Source of the DNA: Planctomycetaceae bacterium
GTDB lineage: Bacteria > Planctomycetota > Planctomycetia > Planctomycetales > Planctomycetaceae
Length of the DNA stretch: 64,000 bases
Reading direction: 5' to 3'
Assembly: GCA_015485495.1 (NCBI GenBank)
Contig: WFTL01000172.1
Coordinates: forward strand, 21,135-85,134
The notes under the pieces were generated by a model that searched no databases, had not been told where the DNA came from, and saw only the letters and a list, made by a program, of their open reading frames with translations. A program made the position numbers and the translations under genes. Below are positions 24,923-34,852 of the stretch, in pieces. Each line of letters begins with the position of its first letter. Position 1 is the first letter of the stretch.

Positions 24923-26314
24923 ATGACAGAGGCTGAAGTGACCGTCGATGCGGAGAAAGTGCGGAAGTGGGATCGCCATCATGTGTGGCATCCGTTCACA
25001 CCGATGACCAGCCATCGGCGCGAAGATCCGCCGATCATCACCGAAGCGGACGGGTTCGAACTGATCGATACGGACGGACGCCGGTATGTGGACGGCATTT
25101 CTTCTTTGTGGTGCAACGTTCACGGTCACCGGGTTCCTGAAATCGATGCCGCCGTCCGCAGACAGCTCGATCGTGTGGCCCATACGACCCTGCTGGGGCT
25201 GGCATCCGATGTTTCGGCCGAACTGGCCTGGCGGCTGGTACAGATCGTTCCGGACGGGCTGAACCACGTGTTCTATTCCGACAGCGGAGCCACGGCCGTC
25301 GAGGTGGCTTTGAAGATGGCTTATCAGTATCACCGTCAGAAAGGTGGCCGCCCGCAGCAGCGGGACGTGTTCCTCTGCGTGGGGCAGGCTTATCACGGGG
25401 ATACCATCGGCAGTGTGAGTGTCGGAGGGATCGATCTGTTTCACCGTGTGTATCGGGACATGCTGTTTCCCACCGTCACGGTGCCCTCGCCGGTGGCTCT
25501 GCGGGTGCCTGAAAACCACACATCCGAATCGTGGGTCCAGCACTGTCACGATGAAGTCCGGCGGGTGCTCCGCGAATACCGCCATCGCGCCGCAGGATTC
25601 ATTCTGGAACCGCTCGTCCAGGGGGCAGCCGGAATTCTCGTGCACCCGCCGGGATATCTGGCATTCGTGCGTGAGCAGTGTACCCGCTTCGGAATTCCGC
25701 TGATCGCGGACGAAGTGGCTGTGGGATTCGGCCGGACGGGACGTCTGTTCGCGTGTGAACACGAACAGGTGTGTCCCGATATCCTGTGCCTGGCCAAGGG
25801 GATCAGCGGCGGCTATCTGCCTCTGGCCGCCACACTCACAACCAGCGAAATCCATGATGCGTTTCTGGGAGAGCCGCATGAATTCCGGACCTTTTTTCAT
25901 GGTCACACGTACACGGGCAATCCGCTGGGCTGCGCGGCCGCTCTGGCGTCTCTGGACCTGTTCGAAAGCAGGCGTGTGCTGGAGAACGTGGGCGTTCTGG
26001 AACGGCTGCTGTCAGAACGTCTGGCAGATCTGCGGGGGCATTCTCACGTGGCGGAAGTGCGGCAGAAGGGAATCATGGTGGGGATTGAACTGGTTCAGGA
26101 CCGGGAGGCGCTGACTCCGTTTCCGGCGGAGGTTCGGCTGGGACATCAGGTCACGCTGGCGGCACGTCGACGCGGTGTCATCATTCGGCCGCTGGGAGAT
26201 GTCGTGGTCCTGATGCCGGCTCCTGCCATGCCGGCCGGACTGGTGGAACGTCTCTGCGATGTGGTGATCGAATCGATTGACGAGGCCATCGATAAGATCG
26301 TTGATCGGAACTGA
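24923..26314 (+). CDS. bioA: Adenosylmethionine-8-amino-7-oxononanoate aminotransferase (BioA)
   Basis: A 463-residue PLP class III aminotransferase. The N-terminal HVWHPFTPM is diagnostic for BioA, which makes 7,8-diaminopelargonate for biotin synthesis using S-adenosylmethionine as amino donor. Other features are the [13 protein letters not shown] substrate loop, [16 protein letters not shown], the PLP Asp in [12 protein letters not shown], Schiff-base Lys in [13 protein letters not shown], and [15 protein letters not shown]. The ATG at 24923 gives the standard length. It stands alone: no bioB, bioD or bioF in the window. Confidence 0.93.
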   Translation: MTEAEVTVDAEKVRKWDRHHVWHPFTPMTSHRREDPPIITEADGFELIDTDGRRYVDGISSLWCNVHGHRVPEIDAAVRRQLDRVAHTTLLGLASDVSAELAWRLVQIVPDGLNHVFYSDSGATAVEVALKMAYQYHRQKGGRPQQRDVFLCVGQAYHGDTIGSVSVGGIDLFHRVYRDMLFPTVTVPSPVALRVPENHTSESWVQHCHDEVRRVLREYRHRAAGFILEPLVQGAAGILVHPPGYLAFVREQCTRFGIPLIADEVAVGFGRTGRLFACEHEQVCPDILCLAKGISGGYLPLAATLTTSEIHDAFLGEPHEFRTFFHGHTYTGNPLGCAAALASLDLFESRRVLENVGVLERLLSERLADLRGHSHVAEVRQKGIMVGIELVQDREALTPFPAEVRLGHQVTLAARRRGVIIRPLGDVVVLMPAPAMPAGLVERLCDVVIESIDEAIDKIVDRN

Positions 26315-26387
26315 CAGCGGAAGGGCTGAACCGGGGGCTGGCATCTGCGTGATGCGGTGCTGTCGGCGCGCGGCCGGAATGATGTGT

Positions 26388-26924
26388 TCAGTGCGGCGAC
26401 CGGCTGCGGCGTTTCCAGATACCGCGGCCGGCGACGCGGGCCCGCGCGGCGGCTCGGTGCAGCCGCGAAGACAATGCGGGTGGCAGATCCCAGGACGTTA
26501 CCAGGCGGGCGTGTCCGGCTTCGAGAAGAGCTTCATTGACGAGCTGACCGTCAGTGTCCGTCACCCAGGCCAGTCGCCGCCCCCGGACATCGACCGGCTG
26601 TGGGCCGTTTTCCAGGTACACCGGCTGTCCATGCAGGCGGCGGTGGAGCCAGTCGCGTGCCGCCAGGGCTCCTGGTTCCGGCGTACCGGTTGAACCCCCC
26701 ATTTCCGGGGCATCGACACCCAGGAGGCGGACACGGGTTCCGTTTTCCAGCTCCAGCGTGTCGCCGTCGATCACGCGCGTCACGCGCAGCGGCCCCTGTG
26801 TGCGTCGGGCTTCGGGACCAGGGGCGGGACCGGGGGCGGTGGTCAGACGCCGTGTCAGCAGAGCGGCCAGGACGAACAGAGCTGTCAGCCAGGGCGGAGG
26901 ACGGCGAAAGCGTCGGGGAATCAC
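26388..26924 (-). CDS. Thermonuclease-like (SNase) protein, membrane-anchored or secreted
   Basis: A 178-residue protein. A basic start and hydrophobic helix at about residues 12-24 serve as signal or anchor. The staphylococcal-nuclease OB-fold follows: VTRVIDGDTLELENGTRVRL, with active-site residues in RVRLLGVDAPE, then GRRLAWV and VNEALLEAGHARL. Such enzymes cleave DNA and RNA with calcium outside the cytoplasm. It is a single gene, with a candidate promoter at 27026-27054. Confidence 0.85.
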   Translation of the reverse strand: MIPRRFRRPPPWLTALFVLAALLTRRLTTAPGPAPGPEARRTQGPLRVTRVIDGDTLELENGTRVRLLGVDAPEMGGSTGTPEPGALAARDWLHRRLHGQPVYLENGPQPVDVRGRRLAWVTDTDGQLVNEALLEAGHARLVTSWDLPPALSSRLHRAAARARVAGRGIWKRRSRSPH

Positions 26925-27025
26925 AGGAAGGCTCCTGAGAAATCCGGGGAACCGTCGGAGGGAGAAACGACGGGATAAGCGGCAGAAAATGCCGCTGCCG
27001 GTCTCGGGCGGCCTGCCGCAGCAGC

Positions 27026-27054
27026 GTTATGACGGGCGCGTCTGTCAAATTCAA
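27026..27054 (-). promoter_or_regulatory. Candidate promoter of the SNase-like gene
   Basis: On the minus strand TTGAAT (27054-27049) and CATAAC (27031-27026) lie 17 bases apart, each with four of six consensus matches, about 100 bases before the ATG at 26924. Confidence 0.4.
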
Positions 27055-27182
27055 TGCAGGTGTCAGAATCCACTGACGCATTCGGGGGGGCGGGGACGAT
27101 TTGTGAAACGGAGCATGGTGTCCGGAGTGATGGGGGTGCGGCCGGCTCCGTGTGAAGCGGTTTGTCTTTGGGGGTGGGAATC

Positions 27183-28304
27183 ATGACGCGGGTCTGTGTG
27201 GGCATTGGTCTGTTTTTGAGTGTGGTGGCCGTCGGGTGCAGCACATCGCGCCCGTTGACAGGCCTGGCCGATCGCTTTCGCTCGTCCGCAGGCGAGGACG
27301 ACGAATTGATTCTGGACCGTGATGAACTGTCACCGGCGTTTCGTCGGGCGAAGTCGGAACTGAAGGATGCCGAACGCACGATGCTGTCCTGGGCGGCGTG
27401 GCGGGAAGATGCCGGCCAGTATGCCGAAGCGCGGCGCCGTTATCAGGAAATCCTGACGGACAACCCGGACTGTGTGGCAGCCCGTCTGGGAATCGCCCGT
27501 GTGGAACGGAAGACAGGCCGTTTCCGACAGTGTCTGGAAATTCTGGAGGGAGCCCGGGCACGGCATCCGGATGATCCAGCGGTGCCTCTGGAAATGGGAC
27601 GGGCGTACGCAGAACGGGAACAGTGGGATGAGGCGATCGTTCATCTCCAGGATGCGGCTGCTCTGAACCCGGACGATGAGACGATTCAGTATGAACTGGG
27701 ACTGGCCTTCACGGAATCCGGGCGGTATGAAGAAGCGATCGTGCATCTGAAGGAGGCGGTGGGAGAAGCGGCGGCTCTGTACAACATCGGTTATGTTCTG
27801 CATGAATCGGGACGGTCGACCGAAGCTGCCGCGTGGTTCCAACAGGCTCTGGCGCGACATCCGGATGCTCGGACGAAGCAGATGGCCGAAGAGATGCTGG
27901 CGCAACTGCGGCCGCAGCCCGCTGCCGGCGATGCCCTGACAGCTCAGACAGATTCCGCCTTTGTTCAGGGCGGCGTGCGTCCGGTTTCGGAGCAGGCGTT
28001 TCCTCCGCATCGTCCGGCCGTTCATCCGGCCACGATGACCCGCACGGCGATCGTTCGGGGCAGTCACGCCGGCGACTCCGTGTCAGGAACCGCGAACGGA
28101 CAGGTGGAGACTGGCAGATCAGGAGTGGCCACGTACAATTCGGTCGGGTCCGGCGGGCTGGCTCCCTGGCGCGGCTTCCGGCAGAATGCGGGAAACACGT
28201 GGCGTCCGACCGCTTCCGGAGATGCCCGGACATCTGCGCCGCCGGCCGTATCGTCTGCGCCTGCCGGGACTGTGCAGGAACCTCCTGCGTGGCACCGCTA
28301 CTGA
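27183..28304 (+). CDS. TPR-repeat lipoprotein
   Basis: A 373-residue protein. The N-terminus has a lipoprotein signal with lipobox-like VAVGC at residues 15-19. After an acidic segment, tetratricopeptide repeats run from about residue 70 to 235 (for example AGQYAEARRRYQEILTDNPD, EQWDEAIVHLQDAAALNPDD, SGRYEEAIVHLKEAV). The last 120 residues are Pro/Ser/Thr-rich and probably disordered. TPR lipoproteins scaffold envelope complexes; the partner is unknown. The ATG at 27183 follows GGGAATC and puts the lipobox in the right place. A helicase gene follows after 26 bases. Confidence 0.8.
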   Translation: MTRVCVGIGLFLSVVAVGCSTSRPLTGLADRFRSSAGEDDELILDRDELSPAFRRAKSELKDAERTMLSWAAWREDAGQYAEARRRYQEILTDNPDCVAARLGIARVERKTGRFRQCLEILEGARARHPDDPAVPLEMGRAYAEREQWDEAIVHLQDAAALNPDDETIQYELGLAFTESGRYEEAIVHLKEAVGEAAALYNIGYVLHESGRSTEAAAWFQQALARHPDARTKQMAEEMLAQLRPQPAAGDALTAQTDSAFVQGGVRPVSEQAFPPHRPAVHPATMTRTAIVRGSHAGDSVSGTANGQVETGRSGVATYNSVGSGGLAPWRGFRQNAGNTWRPTASGDARTSAPPAVSSAPAGTVQEPPAWHRY

Positions 28305-28330
28305 TCTTCTGAACAACCATGCTGTGATCG

Positions 28331-31300
28331 ATGTCGCCGAAACTGTCTGAAGCCGACATCGAGCGGGCGATGCTCTGCGATCAGCCGTCGCTGACACGGC
28401 AGCATCGGGCGCTTCAACAGGCCGGGCAGTCGCGACGGAAATCGGATCGTCGTCGGTTTCTGCGTCGGCTGCAGGAATCCGTTGATCGGCGGGAGCGTCG
28501 CCGTCGCAGTGTTCCGCGAATCACCTGGCCGGACGACCTGCCGATCACGGCTCAGCGGCAGGCCATTGCCGAGAGCCTTCAGGATCACCAGGTGATCGTC
28601 GTCTGCGGAGAAACCGGGTCGGGCAAATCGACGCAGCTTCCGAAGATCGCTCTGGCCGCCGGCCGGGGAGTCGGCGGGGTCATCGGTCACACGCAGCCGC
28701 GCCGCATCGCGGCCCGTTCCGTGGCGGCCCGTCTGGCGGACGAACTGGGCTGCCAGGAAGGATCTCAGGTCGGCTGGCGCATCCGTTTCAGCGACCGATC
28801 CGGACCGGACACGCTGGTTCGATTCATGACGGACGGAATTCTGCTGGCGGAAACGCAGTCGGATCCGCTGCTGCTGCAGTACGACACGATCATCGTGGAC
28901 GAAGCCCATGAACGGTCTTTGAACATCGATTTCCTGCTGGGATATCTGAAACGCCTTCTGCCGCAGCGGCCGGACCTGCGGGTGATTGTGACGTCCGCGA
29001 CGATCGACACCGCCCGCTTCGCGGCGTTTTTCGAAGATGCGGCGGGGACGGTTCCGGTGGTGGAAGTCCGAGGGCGGACCTGGCCGGTGGAAATTCGCTG
29101 GCGCCCGCTGCTGCAGAGCGACGAGAACGGATCGACGGAAGAACGCGACTGGCTGGACGGCACCGTCGAAGCGGTTCAGGAACTGGCGCGGGAACACGGC
29201 GGCCACATTCTGGTGTTTCTGCCGACAGAACGCGCCATTCGGGAGACTCAGCGCCGACTCAACGGACTGGACTGGCCCGGTGACATGCCCGGCCGGGGCA
29301 CTCAGATTGTTCCCCTGTTTGGCCGGCTGTCGATGGCCGATCAGAACCGCGTATTTCAGCCGTATTCTCATCGACGAATCGTGCTGGCGACGAATGTGGC
29401 GGAATCGTCGATCACGGTCCCGGGAATCCGCAGCGTGGTGGACACCGGGACCGCTCGCATCAGCCGATATTCGTCTCGTTCGCGGATTCAGCGGCTGCCG
29501 ATCGAACCTGTTTCTCAGGCGTCGGCGCGCCAGCGGGCCGGTCGCTGCGGTCGGGTGGGACCGGGAGTCTGCATTCGGTTGTATTCGGAGGAGGATTTCG
29601 AAGGACGCGACGCATTCACGCCGCCGGAAATCAGCCGTACCGGCCTGGCCGGTGTCATTCTGCGCACGCTGTCGCTGGGGCTGGGACCGCTGGAGGAGTT
29701 TCCGTTTCCCGATCCACCTGCGCTGTCGGCGGTGCGGGAAGGATACCGGACTCTGGAAGAACTGGGAGCCATTGACCGTCGCAACGATGCCTGCCGTCTC
29801 ACGGACCTGGGAAAACAGATGGCGAAACTGCCGGTGGACCCTCGCATCAGCCGCATCATCCTGGCCGCTGTGGATGAACAGACGATCCCGGAGATCCTCA
29901 TCATCGCGGCAGCTCTGGAAATCCAGGATCCTCGGGAACGCCCGCTGGACCGGCAGCAGGAAGCCGATCGGGCACATGCTGCGTTCCGGCATTCCGGGAG
30001 CGATTTTCTGTCGTGGCTGAAGCTGTGGGACGCCTGGCACGAACAGAAGCAGAAGCTTTCCGGCAGTCGACTGAAGAAGTGGTGTCGGCAGCATTTTCTG
30101 TCCTGGATGCGCATGCGCGAATGGATGGACATCCATCGGCAGCTTCGGGATCTGCTGCGACAGAGCGGGGATCGGTCCTGGCGACATGGGGCCGGTCTCG
30201 ATCCCGTCAAAGACCGTCGCGGTGATGAAGATGCGGTGCATCGAAGTCTGTTGACAGGACTGCTCAGTCATATCGCCTGGAGATCGGGGGAACGGGAGTA
30301 TACGGGCGCCGGAGGCCGGACATTTGTCATCTGGCCCGGGTCTGTTCTTGCCGGGAAACCGCCGAAGTGGCTGGTGGCCGGGGAGCTGATCGAAACGAAT
30401 CGGCGGTATGCCCGGATGGCAGCCGGCATCCGGCCGGAATGGGTGGAACCGCTGGCACAGCATCTGATGAAGCGGTCTGTCAGTGAACCACACTGGAATG
30501 CGGCGACCGGAACTGCGATGGCTTACGAAAAACTGACTTTGTGGGGGCTGCCGATCGTGCCCCGGCGTCCTGTTCCGCTGTCCCGCCACGATCCGCAGCA
30601 GGCGCGGGAGCTGATGATCAGGCACGGGCTGGTGGGATCGGGACTGTTGTATGCCCAGGCATCAGGAAAGGGGGAGGAAGACGCAGTGTCGTCGGCGTAT
30701 GACGATGAACAGCGTCTGCTGGATGACGGGATCCGGTCCCGGCTGACACCTGGACGGGTGCCACCCGGAGAACGGGCGTCCCGGCGACCGGCTCCCTGGG
30801 CGTCCCGGCTGCCGTTCCTGCAGCACAATGCGGAGGTGCTTGACGAACTGCATGAGATGCAGAGAAAGACACGGCGACCGGATGTTGTGCCGTCCGATGA
30901 TGTGCTGTTTGCGGTGTTCGACCGACAGGTTCCTTCGGATGTCTGCGATCGGCATGAGCTGGCCAGGTGGTATCGACGGGAACGGAAACAGACACCGGAT
31001 GTGCTGAAACTGTCCGTCGATCAGTTCGTCGGTGCCGCCGACCGGGAACGCAGTGCGGCTGAGTTTCCGTCGGTTCTGGAAATCGGCACGATGCGCCTGC
31101 CGTTGTCCTGGGACATGCAGCCGGGCGAATCGAGCGATGGAGTCACCGTGACCGTCCCGGAGGACGGACTGGGCCGGTTGTCGGCCGACCGAATCGACTG
31201 GCTGGTTCCGGGACTGCTGGAAGAAAAGGTCACGGCGCTGATTCGCGGACTGCCCCGATCCGTACGCCGGCTGCTTGTGCCCGTCCCCGAGACGGCTCGC

Positions 31301-32437
31301 GGCGTGGTCGGGCAACTGTCGTTCGGACAGGGAAACCTGCTGCGGGAACTGGCCCGGTTGCTGTCGCGTGCTGCCGGCGAACCGATTTCTGTGGAAGATC
31401 TCCGACGTGTGACTCTGCCGGTTCATCTGCAGATGAATGTCCGCGTGGTGGACGGGAATGGCCGGACACTGGCCCAGGGCCGCTGTCTGAGGCGTCTGCG
31501 GGAACAGATGGCTGCGCGGGAACGGTCCGAGGGATCAGATCGTGTCGGCCCGGATCCCGCGGTTTCACCGGAAGCAGCGGCCTGGCAGCGCCGGGGGCTG
31601 ACATCATGGGATTTCGGTGATCTGCCGGAACGGGTACCGGTCGTCCAGGCGGGAATTCGCCTGGACGCCTTTCCTGCAGTTCGCGACGACGGCACCAGTG
31701 CAGCGCTGACGCTGTGTCGGTCAGCAGCCGAAGCGCAGATTGTTCTGCGCGGCGGCGTGCGCCGGCTGGTGTTTCTGTCGGAAGAAACGGTGCTTCGAAA
31801 ACGCATTCGCAACCTGGGTGGACTCAGTCAGATCGAACTGCTGGCGTCATCCATTCGCGGTATCCGGCTTCGGGCGCACCTGGAGCTTCTGATGGCCGAA
31901 CGTGCCTTTCTTTCCGGCCGACCGTTACCGCGAACCCGGCAGGATTTCGAAGCGGCCCTGACGGCCGGGCGGCGTGCTTTGAGTTCCGTGTCGGCGGAAT
32001 TCGTGGGGTTTCTGCCGAAACTGTTCGAAGACTATCATGCCACTCGCCGCTGCCTGGAAAACTGTTCTGCTGCGGGAGCCGGGCCGCGACTGCGGGAACT
32101 GCGGCAGCATCTGGCCGGGCTGGTGCATGCCGATTTCCTGGCCGTGACTCCCTGGGCCTGGCTGACTCAGTTTCCCCGCTACTTCGCCTGTCTGCGCCAC
32201 TGTGTCCAGCGAATGACATCGGGGGGACTGAAGACCGAACAGGAACTGGCTGAACAGGTCCGTCCCTGGCAGGAACGACTCGAAAAACGAACACGTTCCT
32301 CCCATCGGTCTCCAATGCTCGATCACTACCGATGGATGCTGGAAGAATACCGTGTTCGGCTGCTCGCTCCGCGGCTGGGAACCGCCATCGATGTGTCGGA
32401 GCAGAAGCTGGATGATTACTGGCAGGCGATTCCGTAG
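28331..32437 (+). CDS. hrpA: HrpA-type ATP-dependent DEAH-box RNA helicase
   Basis: A 1368-residue helicase. Walker A is GETGSGKST at residues 93-101, followed by THTQPRRIAARSVAARLADE-like motif Ia (GHTQPRRIAARSVA), the DEAH box in IIVDEAHERSLNIDFLLGYL, SAT in VIVTSATIDT and motif VI QRAGRCGRVGPG. The C-terminal two thirds hold the HA2, OB-fold and DUF3418 regions seen in full-length HrpA; length agrees with the E. coli type (about 1300). HrpA proteins remodel RNA or ribosomes during translation or decay. The ATG at 28331 lies just after the TPR lipoprotein gene. No break or frameshift was seen. Confidence 0.92.
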   Translation: MSPKLSEADIERAMLCDQPSLTRQHRALQQAGQSRRKSDRRRFLRRLQESVDRRERRRRSVPRITWPDDLPITAQRQAIAESLQDHQVIVVCGETGSGKSTQLPKIALAAGRGVGGVIGHTQPRRIAARSVAARLADELGCQEGSQVGWRIRFSDRSGPDTLVRFMTDGILLAETQSDPLLLQYDTIIVDEAHERSLNIDFLLGYLKRLLPQRPDLRVIVTSATIDTARFAAFFEDAAGTVPVVEVRGRTWPVEIRWRPLLQSDENGSTEERDWLDGTVEAVQELAREHGGHILVFLPTERAIRETQRRLNGLDWPGDMPGRGTQIVPLFGRLSMADQNRVFQPYSHRRIVLATNVAESSITVPGIRSVVDTGTARISRYSSRSRIQRLPIEPVSQASARQRAGRCGRVGPGVCIRLYSEEDFEGRDAFTPPEISRTGLAGVILRTLSLGLGPLEEFPFPDPPALSAVREGYRTLEELGAIDRRNDACRLTDLGKQMAKLPVDPRISRIILAAVDEQTIPEILIIAAALEIQDPRERPLDRQQEADRAHAAFRHSGSDFLSWLKLWDAWHEQKQKLSGSRLKKWCRQHFLSWMRMREWMDIHRQLRDLLRQSGDRSWRHGAGLDPVKDRRGDEDAVHRSLLTGLLSHIAWRSGEREYTGAGGRTFVIWPGSVLAGKPPKWLVAGELIETNRRYARMAAGIRPEWVEPLAQHLMKRSVSEPHWNAATGTAMAYEKLTLWGLPIVPRRPVPLSRHDPQQARELMIRHGLVGSGLLYAQASGKGEEDAVSSAYDDEQRLLDDGIRSRLTPGRVPPGERASRRPAPWASRLPFLQHNAEVLDELHEMQRKTRRPDVVPSDDVLFAVFDRQVPSDVCDRHELARWYRRERKQTPDVLKLSVDQFVGAADRERSAAEFPSVLEIGTMRLPLSWDMQPGESSDGVTVTVPEDGLGRLSADRIDWLVPGLLEEKVTALIRGLPRSVRRLLVPVPETARGVVGQLSFGQGNLLRELARLLSRAAGEPISVEDLRRVTLPVHLQMNVRVVDGNGRTLAQGRCLRRLREQMAARERSEGSDRVGPDPAVSPEAAAWQRRGLTSWDFGDLPERVPVVQAGIRLDAFPAVRDDGTSAALTLCRSAAEAQIVLRGGVRRLVFLSEETVLRKRIRNLGGLSQIELLASSIRGIRLRAHLELLMAERAFLSGRPLPRTRQDFEAALTAGRRALSSVSAEFVGFLPKLFEDYHATRRCLENCSAAGAGPRLRELRQHLAGLVHADFLAVTPWAWLTQFPRYFACLRHCVQRMTSGGLKTEQELAEQVRPWQERLEKRTRSSHRSPMLDHYRWMLEEYRVRLLAPRLGTAIDVSEQKLDDYWQAIP

Positions 32438-32685
32438 CAGGGAGCGGCCGGTGTGTTCCGTGCCGTCAGGGCGACGGAGCGGCAGACGGGACGATCGTTT
32501 TTTTGCGCCTGCACGGAGCGCCGCAGTTGCGATGCTGCAGGGGAGCCACGAAGATGACGGCCCGTCAGAAAGCCAGGCGGCCATGTGGGGGCCAGGGGGG
32601 CAATCGGCAGCCGGGCCGGCATGGAGAACGGTCGGAGACCGGAAACGAAACTTCAGAGCCGCACAGCGGCAGCATTGGGACTTTC

Positions 32686-33465
32686 ATGAGAGCCAGTCGG
32701 ACACTGAGGCAGATCCGGGGAAATGCAGCGGCTCGCATCTGCTGCCTGGGGCACTACATCCCGTCTTTTGTCCGGCATGCGGCGCATTTCGGATACGACT
32801 GCATCTGGCTGGATCTGGAACACCGCAACTGGCCGCAGCGCGATGTGCAGGCGATTCTGGCCTTCGCCCACCTGTTCGACATCGACATCATGCTGCGTCC
32901 AGGAACTCTCGAGAAGACGGCTCTGTACCGCTATCTGGAAGACGGGGCCACCGGCCTGATGATTCCTCATGTGAACACGCCTGAAATGGCCCGGGAACTC
33001 GTGCAGTTCGTTCGATTTCCGCCGCTGGGGAACCGTGGTCTGGATGGAGCGGGGCTGGATTCAGACTTCATGGTGTGCGACGAGGAGGATTATCTGGAGG
33101 AAGTGAACCGCCAGACGTTTCTGGTTGTGCAGGTGGAGACTCCGGAAGCCGTGGCCGGTGTGGATGCCATTGCGGCGGTGGAAGGCGTGGACGGGATATT
33201 CATTGGTCCTGGAGACCTGGGACTGCGGCTGAAGTACGATCCGTCGGGTCTGACGATCGACGATGCGGTCGAGCAGGTGGCGGCAGCGTGCCGACGGCAC
33301 GGCAAGGCCTGGGGCATGCCGGTGAAAAGCGAAGATGAACTGCGGCAGCGCATCAATCAGGGCGGACAGCTCATGGCCTGGGGCGGAGAATTTTCTGCCA
33401 TCATGGAGCATCTGCGCCAGTGTGCTCAGGGATTCGACAACAGTGCCCCCGGGAGGGCCGAATGA
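32686..33465 (+). CDS. HpcH/HpaI-family class II aldolase
   Basis: A 259-residue TIM-barrel aldolase/citrate-lyase-family protein. Visible are YDCIWLDLEHRNW, the metal ligands in VQVETPEAVAGVD (Glu) and GIFIGPGDLGLRL (Asp), and GLMIPHVNTPEMA. Members cleave 4-hydroxy-2-oxo acids such as 2-keto-3-deoxy-L-rhamnonate or 4-hydroxy-2-oxoheptanedioate to pyruvate or related products plus an aldehyde. The ATG at 32686 gives the family length; a longer open frame from 32503 looks non-coding. The stop overlaps the next gene (ATGA), so the aldolase and dehydrogenase probably act in one catabolic pathway. Confidence 0.85.
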   Translation: MRASRTLRQIRGNAAARICCLGHYIPSFVRHAAHFGYDCIWLDLEHRNWPQRDVQAILAFAHLFDIDIMLRPGTLEKTALYRYLEDGATGLMIPHVNTPEMARELVQFVRFPPLGNRGLDGAGLDSDFMVCDEEDYLEEVNRQTFLVVQVETPEAVAGVDAIAAVEGVDGIFIGPGDLGLRLKYDPSGLTIDDAVEQVAAACRRHGKAWGMPVKSEDELRQRINQGGQLMAWGGEFSAIMEHLRQCAQGFDNSAPGRAE

Positions 33466-34238
33466 CGCCGGACGGAAGGTCGCTCGCCGGAAAAACGGCT
33501 CTGGTCACCGGTGCCGGAGCCGGCATCGGACGCGCGTGTGCTCTGGAACTGGCCCGCCGCGGTGCAGATCTGATCGTGAATGACCGACCGGACAGTTCCG
33601 ATCTGGAACAGACAGCCGCCGGGGTCCGTGATCTGGGCTGCTCATGCCACATGGCCCCGGCGGACGTTTTCTGCCGCAGCGGCTGCGAACAGGTCGTGGA
33701 ATCCGGTCTCCGCCAGGCCGGGCGCATCGACATTCTCATCAGCAATCCGGCTTACAGCCGACGCAGTGCGTTTCTCGATTACGACCCGGATGATTTCGAG
33801 CGTACGATTCAGGCCACACTGACGTCCGGTTTCCACATGGCTCAACTGGTTGCCCGCCATCTGACGCAGCGCGACGGCGGCGGCAGAATCGTGTTCATCA
33901 GCAGTGTGCAGGCGGAACGTCCCTACGCTCGATCGTGCGCCTACGGCCCGGCGAAGGCGGCTTTGAATCATTTGATGCGAACCATCGCCGTTGAACTGGC
34001 ACCGCACCGGGTCAATGTCAATGCGATCGATCCGGGCTGGATCGAAACACCGGGTGAACACCGTACCTTCGGGGCGGATGTGCTTCGCCAGGAAGGCGCC
34101 CGCCTGCCGTGGGGCCGACTGGGGCAGCCGGAAGACATTGCCCGGGCTGCCGCGTTTCTCGTTTCGGACGAAGCCGACTACATCAGCGGCACCGTTCTGA
34201 CGGTGGATGGTCTGTTCCGTTACCGCGACTGCCTGTGA
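33462..34238 (+). CDS. Short-chain dehydrogenase/reductase coupled to the aldolase
   Basis: A 258-residue SDR. The cofactor motif is TGAGAGIG (residues 15-22), and the catalytic residues are Ser in FISSVQAE and YGPAK (Tyr-x-x-x-Lys). The normally conserved NNAG motif is replaced by SNPAYS, a notable change near the active site. GWIETPGEH and the C-terminal SDEADYISGTVLTVDGL are typical of sugar or sugar-acid dehydrogenases. Overlap with the aldolase gene (ATGA) and a good GGGAGG ribosome site suggest a two-gene operon that oxidises then cleaves, or the reverse, a sugar acid. Substrate unknown. Confidence 0.87.
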   Translation: MTPDGRSLAGKTALVTGAGAGIGRACALELARRGADLIVNDRPDSSDLEQTAAGVRDLGCSCHMAPADVFCRSGCEQVVESGLRQAGRIDILISNPAYSRRSAFLDYDPDDFERTIQATLTSGFHMAQLVARHLTQRDGGGRIVFISSVQAERPYARSCAYGPAKAALNHLMRTIAVELAPHRVNVNAIDPGWIETPGEHRTFGADVLRQEGARLPWGRLGQPEDIARAAAFLVSDEADYISGTVLTVDGLFRYRDCL

Positions 34239-34362
34239 TCCGGTTCCGGCTGCCAGTGCGCGGAACCGGCCGCACACGGGGGATCTGCTGCAGGAACAAC
34301 AGGTTGTCCGGGACGACGCGGCCAGCGGGACTATCTGCCGGAACAGTCCGGTGACGAATGCG

Positions 34363-34617
34363 TCAGTTGTTTTCCGGGGCAGCCACGTTGATGCGGCGTC
34401 CCTTCCGATCGAAATAGACTTCGCCGTCGGTCAGCGCGAACAGGGTGTAGTCGCGGCCCATGCCGACGTTGCGGCCGGGATGCCATTTCGTGCCGCACTG
34501 ACGCACCAGAATGTTTCCGGCACGGACGCGTTCTCCGCCGAATTTCTTGACACCGCGACGCTTGGAATGCGAATCGCGTCCGTTACGGCTGGATCCCTGT
34601 CCCTTCTTATGAGCCAT
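34363..34617 (-). CDS. rpmA: 50S ribosomal protein L27
   Basis: An 84-residue protein with the full L27 signature: [53 protein letters not shown] and [13 protein letters not shown]27 sits near the peptidyl-transferase centre. The N-terminus begins directly with AHKK, so no cleavable extension is present. In most bacteria rpmA follows rplU (L21), but no L21 reading frame lies upstream here; the upstream neighbour is a secreted hypothetical gene. The ATG at 34617 is the conserved start; a longer open frame to 34800 has no similarity to L21. Confidence 0.97.
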   Translation of the reverse strand: MAHKKGQGSSRNGRDSHSKRRGVKKFGGERVRAGNILVRQCGTKWHPGRNVGMGRDYTLFALTDGEVYFDRKGRRINVAAPENN

Positions 34618-34724
34618 GATGACTGCTCCAAAGTTCGCTGTGGGACGCTGCAGGCTGCAGAACGTCCGGACGGACGGCTGTCTGTCAGATTTTCCGGCGT
34701 CGATCACACCGTTGTCGACCTTCG

Positions 34725-34747
34725 AGCGGGGCGTTTTCTGCCCCGCT
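34725..34747 (-). promoter_or_regulatory. Strong hairpin in the leader region upstream of rpmA
   Basis: A perfect 8-bp inverted repeat (AGCGGGGC and GCCCCGCT) with a 7-base loop lies about 110 bases upstream of the rpmA ATG. There is no U-tract on either side, so it is not a classical terminator. It may be the 3' end structure of the upstream transcript or a leader element for rpmA. Confidence 0.4.
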
Positions 34748-34852
34748 GCCGCCGGAGAAGATGTGGGATTCTGACGATTTCTGCCGGGGATGCAAGACAA
34801 TTGCGGAGCCGGATTACCGGGGGAATGCCGGATTCCCGCTGCCGGCAGGAAT

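Noticed and set aside
34618..34800. Upstream extension of rpmA as a possible fused or remnant L21
   Set aside because: The translated extension has none of the L21 features and the L27 start at MAHKKGQG is clear.
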